DNA from: Bacteroidales bacterium
Lineage (GTDB): Bacteria > Bacteroidota > Bacteroidia > Bacteroidales > UBA932
DNA: 38,267 nucleotides
Reading direction: 5' to 3'
Assembly (NCBI GenBank): GCA_022777585.1
Contig: JALFFZ010000165.1
Location: 1-38,267, forward strand
Part shown: positions 34,852 to 38,267 of the stretch, in pieces
How positions within the stretch are numbered: position 1 is the stretch's first letter
How the letters are laid out: each line of letters begins with the position of its first letter
Position numbers and translations under genes: made by a program
The notes under the pieces: model-generated
What the model was told of the DNA's origin: nothing
What the model saw: only the letters and a program-made list of their open reading frames with translations
The model's database searches: none

Positions 34852-35071
34852 AGTTGTCGAGCGTTTCAATTATATCATCTGCCACATAATCCGCACTTTG
34901 TGTATGAAGAGTGTCATAAAACCGAAATAATCGTGACTCTATGAGGCCATGGGATTCAAGTTTCTCTATCAGCTGACTTGGTGAGATGTCCAGTTTTGCT
35001 GCCGCTTTTTCAATGGCAATAATGCAAAACTGAATAACATCACTTTCGTATGTTCTCGGTGAACCTTCCAT
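34832..35071 (-). CDS. DUF3791-like small protein (upstream member)
   Basis: A 79-residue protein from ATG 35071 (a TTG at 35080 also exists). Helical, with VIQFCIIAIEKAAAKLDISP, SQLIEKLESHGLI, then YDTLHTQSADYVADDIIETL, the pattern of DUF3791. It overlaps the DUF3990-like gene by about 20 nt and lies 65 nt after the UpxY gene. Confidence 0.65.
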   Translation of the reverse strand: MEGSPRTYESDVIQFCIIAIEKAAAKLDISPSQLIEKLESHGLIESRLFRFYDTLHTQSADYVADDIIETLDNYEHAHE

Positions 35072-35136
35072 TTTCGTCAATTTAGTCCGTCAAATATAAA
35101 AATTTTTCACTAAACAACGGAACTTCTGCGTTATTC

Positions 35137-35670
35137 CTACCTGATCACCTGCACCAGCTCCGGATGGACCAGTGCCCTGGCGACGGCGATGACTCCTTCA
35201 ATATGAATGACCAGACGGCGGTCGCGGGCACCCTTGACTTTCAGGAAAACACCCTCCTGGCCTTCGAGAGGGCCGGCGGTAACGCGGACGCGGGTGCCTT
35301 TGGAGAGATTCAGTTCCTCCGGCTGGAAGTATAGAAGGGTCTCCTCGTAATCCGCGGTGGCGGCTATGAAGGGACGCATCTGGGAATCAGGTACTATTAT
35401 CTTTGCCCCGGCCCGCTTATCCATCATATACTGGAGATACGGGATTGTCATATCTTCCTTCAGCTGCCTCATCCCGGACGGGGTCATATAGACGAAAATC
35501 AGGTTGTGAATCGCAGGTACGAGGATTTTCTTGCCTTTGTTCCTCGGATCGGTGCTAAGTTTCTTGGGGATGTAATTTTCAATGCCTAACTTGTTCAGGA
35601 TAGCCTCGGCTGCCAGCTCGCGACGGTAGGTCACGCGCATTGCAAACCATATTTTATTCTCTTCCGGCAT
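35137..35670 (-). CDS. upxY: UpxY-family NusG-like transcription antiterminator
   Basis: A 177-residue specialised NusG paralogue. The NGN domain fills about residues 5-110 (WFAMRVTYRRELAAEAILNK, IENYIPKK, LIFVYMT) and a KOW motif follows (KGTRVRVTAGPLEGQEGVF). UpxY proteins heading Bacteroides capsule loci bind the 5' leader and let RNA polymerase read through the long operon. It is the first gene after the promoter at 35859-35890, with a leader of about 180 nt. No UpxZ gene follows it; DUF3791/DUF3990 genes take that place. Confidence 0.92.
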   Translation of the reverse strand: MPEENKIWFAMRVTYRRELAAEAILNKLGIENYIPKKLSTDPRNKGKKILVPAIHNLIFVYMTPSGMRQLKEDMTIPYLQYMMDKRAGAKIIVPDSQMRPFIAATADYEETLLYFQPEELNLSKGTRVRVTAGPLEGQEGVFLKVKGARDRRLVIHIEGVIAVARALVHPELVQVIR

Positions 35671-35858
35671 CCTGACACAGTTATCCGCATATCAAATACT
35701 CTGGGGCTTGAAATCCAATATAAAATATTGAAAATCAATCAATTACAAGAGACTGCGTCTCTTTTTCCCGAAAAACGATGACATAATGATACACTAACCG
35801 GAAAAGGTTAAGAATAGGTGTAATGGTTATTATATCAGTCAGTTTCTCTTTGCTCAGG
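35671..35858 (-). other. 5' leader of the capsule operon
   Basis: About 180 nt between the predicted transcription start and the UpxY start codon, with no gene. Leaders of this kind are the target of UpxY. A short AACC/GGTT hairpin with partly matching flanks (ATAATGATACAC on one side, GTGTAATGGTTATTAT on the other) lies near 35785-35835. No sequence-specific pause site can be assigned. Confidence 0.45.
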
Positions 35859-35890
35859 CAAATTTATGCTATATTTCCAATAATTCAAAA
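35859..35890 (-). promoter_or_regulatory. Consensus Bacteroidetes promoter of the capsule operon
   Basis: Minus strand: TTTTG (35890-35886), exactly 19 nt, then TAAATTTG (35866-35859), a perfect match to TTTG-N19-TAnnTTTG. Transcription would start near 35852. Just upstream lie AT-rich direct and inverted copies of TTCAAA and a run of eight C at 35931-35938. No clear pair of long inverted repeats flanks it, so it looks fixed in orientation. Confidence 0.75.
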
Positions 35891-35965
35891 TAATTTGAAG
35901 TTCAAAATAGTTCAAATTGTAGTTTTGGCACCCCCCCCATAAATAATTGGCATTTAAACAATTAA

Positions 35966-36016
35966 AGGCACGGACAAAACAGCAATCCGGATGGCTTTGC
36001 CCGTTTGTCCGTGCCT
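35966..36016 (-). terminator. Rho-independent terminator of folD
   Basis: AGGCACGGACAAA (35966-35978) pairs perfectly with TTTGTCCGTGCCT (36004-36016); on the minus strand it is followed by TTTAATTG. The 25-nt loop is long, but the 13-bp stem is strong and it lies 25 nt after the folD stop. Confidence 0.7.
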
Positions 36017-36040
36017 GATTTTGGCAGTATATTTTCAAGA

Positions 36041-36901
36041 TTAGCGATTTGCCATCTTCGCAAGGAACAGCTTGATTGTGTTCTCCATGAGACAGGTGAT
36101 GGTCATCGGACCTACACCGCCGGGAACCGGAGTTATAACTGAGGCGAGAGGCTCGACAGCATCGTAATCCACATCTCCGCAGAGCTTGCCGGTGAGAGGG
36201 TCACGGTTGACGCCGACATCGATTACAACAGCCCCTGGAGCCACCATATCCGCCGTCACGAATCTCGGGCGGCCGATGGCGACAACGAGAATTTCGGCCT
36301 GCCTTGTCACTGAAGGGAGGTCAACGGTGCGGCTGTGGCAGATGGTGACAGTGGCATTGCGGTCAAGGAGGAGCTTGGCAACAGGGAGTCCGACAATCTG
36401 GCTGCGGCCGATCACGACTGCCCTCTTTCCCTTGATTTCCACGCCTGCCTCGTCCAGCATTCGGATGATGCCCTCAGGTGTGCAAGGCACGGTGCAAGGC
36501 TGCTTCTGCCAGAGAGAGGCGACATTGAGAGGGTGGAAGCCATCAACGTCCTTGTCCTTGGAAATTGCCGCAATGACCTTGTCCTCGGAGATATGGTCAG
36601 GCAGAGGAAGCTGGACGAGGATGCCGTCCACGGTGTCATCAGCATTGAGACCGGCAATGATGTCGAGGAGTTCTGCCTCGGTGATGTCAGCCGGCTTGAG
36701 GATGGTGGTGTTGCGTATGCCTACTACTTCGGAGGCCTTGGCCTTGCCGCGGACGTATGACTGGCTGGCAGGGTCCTCGCCTACGAGGATGACTACCAGG
36801 TGCGGAACGCGGCCGTATTTTTCAGGGAAGGTGGCTACCTGGGCGGCCATTTCCGCTTTCAGTTTTATGGAAAGTTCTTTTCCGCTTATTACTTTTGACA
36901 T
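36041..36901 (-). CDS. folD: Bifunctional methylenetetrahydrofolate dehydrogenase/cyclohydrolase FolD
   Basis: A 286-residue protein matching FolD over its whole length. It interconverts 5,10-methylene-, 5,10-methenyl- and 10-formyl-tetrahydrofolate with NADP. Motifs: VGEDPASQSYVRGKAKASEV with the catalytic Tyr-Lys region, DGILVQLPLP, KDVDGFHPLN, VVIGRSQIVGLPVAKLL of the nucleotide-binding fold, and the end TPVPGGVGPMTITCLMENT. Arg replaces the more frequent KxxxK spacing nowhere obvious. It follows purD on the same strand, 60 nt apart, which links one-carbon supply with purine synthesis. Confidence 0.97.
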   Translation of the reverse strand: MSKVISGKELSIKLKAEMAAQVATFPEKYGRVPHLVVILVGEDPASQSYVRGKAKASEVVGIRNTTILKPADITEAELLDIIAGLNADDTVDGILVQLPLPDHISEDKVIAAISKDKDVDGFHPLNVASLWQKQPCTVPCTPEGIIRMLDEAGVEIKGKRAVVIGRSQIVGLPVAKLLLDRNATVTICHSRTVDLPSVTRQAEILVVAIGRPRFVTADMVAPGAVVIDVGVNRDPLTGKLCGDVDYDAVEPLASVITPVPGGVGPMTITCLMENTIKLFLAKMANR

Positions 36902-36927
36902 GGATTTGGGATTAATTTTGTGTTTAG

Positions 36928-36951
36928 ATGCCCGGTCAGGCCGGGCATGAC
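36928..36951. repeat. REP-like palindrome between purD and folD
   Basis: ATGCCCGG (36929-36936) and CCGGGCAT (36941-36948) form an 8-bp stem followed by GAC. It matches the palindrome at 6403-6428 except for a swapped base pair in the stem and one loop base. Confidence 0.65.
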
Positions 36952-36961
36952 AAAAAGGGAT

Positions 36962-38267
36962 TCACAGAGCCCAGTGGCCGATGTCAGTCCTGTGGAAGAG
37001 GTTGTCGCATTCGATGGAGTTCACGGCATCCAGGGCCTTGTCCCTTGCTTCGGACAGGGTCGGAGCTCCTGCAAGGACCATCAGCACGCGGCCTCCGGAA
37101 GTCACCAGGGAGCGTCCGGTGCCGTCGAAATCCTCGTGACCCTCGCCAAGCAGGGCAAGTGAGGTCCCCATGTGGTAAACCTTGACGTCATCCGGCAATG
37201 CCTTCAGACCCTTGATTTCAAAGCCCTTGGCATAAGAGCCGGGATATCCCCTGGATGCAAGTACGAAACCGATGTGCGGTTTCCTGTCCCACTTCACCTC
37301 AGGAATCGGACGATGCTCGGCCACCGCAAGGAAAATGTCGTAGATATCCGACTCCAGAGCAGGGAGCACGACCTCCGTTTCAGGATCGCCGAAACGGCAG
37401 TTGAATTCTATGACCTTGATTCCGTCCGGGGTCTTCATCAGGCCTCCGTAGAGGACTCCCCTGAAAGGGATTCCTTCCTCCGCCATTCCAGCGGCAACAG
37501 GCCTCATGATATGCTCCAGGGCATATTTCTCATCTTCGGCATTGACAAAAGGAAGTCCGGTATAGGCTCCCATTCCACCGGTGTTAGGGCCCTCGTCACC
37601 GTCGAAGGCGCGCTTGTGGTCCTGGGCAAGAATCATCGGAACCACTTCCTTTCCGTTCACGAAACAGAGGAAGGAGAACTCGGGGCCGGTGAGGAATTCC
37701 TCCACGACCACCTTGCCGTGTCCGAACCTGTCGTCGAGAAGCATGTCCTTGAGCGTATCGTCAGCCTGCTGGAGATCCTCGGCGATGACAACGCCCTTTC
37801 CGGCTGCGAGTCCGTCATATTTGAGTACTACCGGGAACTTTCCTTCCCTGACGTATGCCAATGCCTCATCATACCCGGAGAATGTCTGATAAGCCGCTGT
37901 AGGGACATTGTGTCGAGCCATGAGAGCCTTGGCGAAATCCTTGCTGGACTCGATGACGGCAGCTGCTTTTGAAGGACCGAAAATCTTCAGCCCGCGCGCC
38001 TCGAATTCGTCAACTATGCCGGCAGCGAGAGCCGACTCGGGCCCTACAACGGTAAGGTCAATGCCCTGAGCCACAGCGAAATCCGCCAGTTCAGCCACAT
38101 TGGTATCCTTTATCGGGACACATTCGGCCTGCATTGCAATTCCGGCATTGCCCGGAGCGCAGAAAATCTTCCCAACCCTGGACGAACGGGAAAGAGCGTC
38201 CACGATGGCGTGCTCCCTGCCGCCTCCGCCCACTACCAGAACCTTGGCTTTATTCGTATTTGTATCC
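36962..38267 (-). CDS. purD: Phosphoribosylamine-glycine ligase PurD, 5' end outside the window
   Basis: At least 434 residues of GAR synthetase, an ATP-grasp enzyme that joins glycine to phosphoribosylamine in purine synthesis. The N-terminal strand KVLVVGGGGREHAIVDALSR is complete, but no ATG precedes it within the window; the frame stays open to the edge (38267) with NTNKA upstream, so the start is beyond it. Later motifs: GPSKAAAVIESSKDFAKALM, KYDGLAAGKGVVIAED, GPNTGGMGAYTGLP, FRGVLYGGLM and EFNCRFGDPETEVVLP. The GTG at 38233 lies within the first strand and is not the start. Confidence 0.95.
   Translation of the reverse strand, partial: DTNTNKAKVLVVGGGGREHAIVDALSRSSRVGKIFCAPGNAGIAMQAECVPIKDTNVAELADFAVAQGIDLTVVGPESALAAGIVDEFEARGLKIFGPSKAAAVIESSKDFAKALMARHNVPTAAYQTFSGYDEALAYVREGKFPVVLKYDGLAAGKGVVIAEDLQQADDTLKDMLLDDRFGHGKVVVEEFLTGPEFSFLCFVNGKEVVPMILAQDHKRAFDGDEGPNTGGMGAYTGLPFVNAEDEKYALEHIMRPVAAGMAEEGIPFRGVLYGGLMKTPDGIKVIEFNCRFGDPETEVVLPALESDIYDIFLAVAEHRPIPEVKWDRKPHIGFVLASRGYPGSYAKGFEIKGLKALPDDVKVYHMGTSLALLGEGHEDFDGTGRSLVTSGGRVLMVLAGAPTLSEARDKALDAVNSIECDNLFHRTDIGHWAL

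Noticed and set aside
35835..36038. 67-codon minus-strand open frame upstream of upxY
   Set aside because: It covers the folD terminator, the C8 run and the capsule promoter; its composition is that of intergenic DNA.

Overview
The window looks like a chromosomal segment of a gut-type Bacteroidales bacterium. The grounds are Bacteroidetes-style promoters (TTTG, 19-nt spacer, TAnnTTTG), lipoproteins with acidic residues after the lipid-bearing Cys, an UpxY-type antiterminator heading a capsule locus, an Mpi-like serine invertase, and DUF3575, DUF3791 and DUF3990 proteins. I cannot name genus or species from the sequence.

Left part (about 0.2-8.3 kb, plus strand): a short peptide gene and three paralogous surface lipoproteins with a PI-PLC X-type catalytic domain. 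The first carries an N-terminal Mfa/fimbrillin-like domain and the third a long Gly/Asp/Asn linker. Between the second and third lies a non-coding array of imperfect palindromic repeats with a 51-52 nt period (about 3.8-5.4 kb and 6.26-6.9 kb), split by a gene for an Mpi-like serine recombinase.

Middle and right part (35.7 down to about 11.3 kb, minus strand): one long capsule/exopolysaccharide operon. A consensus promoter at 35859-35890 drives UpxY. Then come a DUF3791-DUF3990-DUF3791 trio (possible ADP-ribosyltransferase-fold toxin module), a Wzx flippase, an iron-sulfur F420H2-dehydrogenase-like protein, a pyruvyl transferase, a run of glycosyltransferases (GT2, GT4, GT32), a Wzy-like polymerase, the priming sugar-phosphate transferase, a PqqD-like / nucleotidyltransferase / HprK-like kinase trio, Wza, Wzc with a (Gly-Tyr)9 tail, and a beta-barrel protein. 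Most neighbours overlap by ATGA or GTGA or lie within a few bases. A separate minus-strand promoter at 11185-11216 drives a DUF3575 protein and an OmpA-like lipoprotein.

The 27.2-30.4 kb part of the capsule operon is rearranged. It holds two Rpn-nuclease tail fragments, one intact and two broken copies of a GTG-initiated GT2 gene, and a pair of about 0.41-0.43 kb direct repeats around a more AT-rich glycosyltransferase. Right of the capsule promoter lie the housekeeping genes folD and purD, the latter cut by the window end.

The least explained pieces are the palindromic array with its recombinase, the PqqD/nucleotidyltransferase/kinase trio without a precursor peptide, the DUF3990 module, and a hairpin element with changed stems but a conserved loop and flank (8.4 and 11.3 kb).
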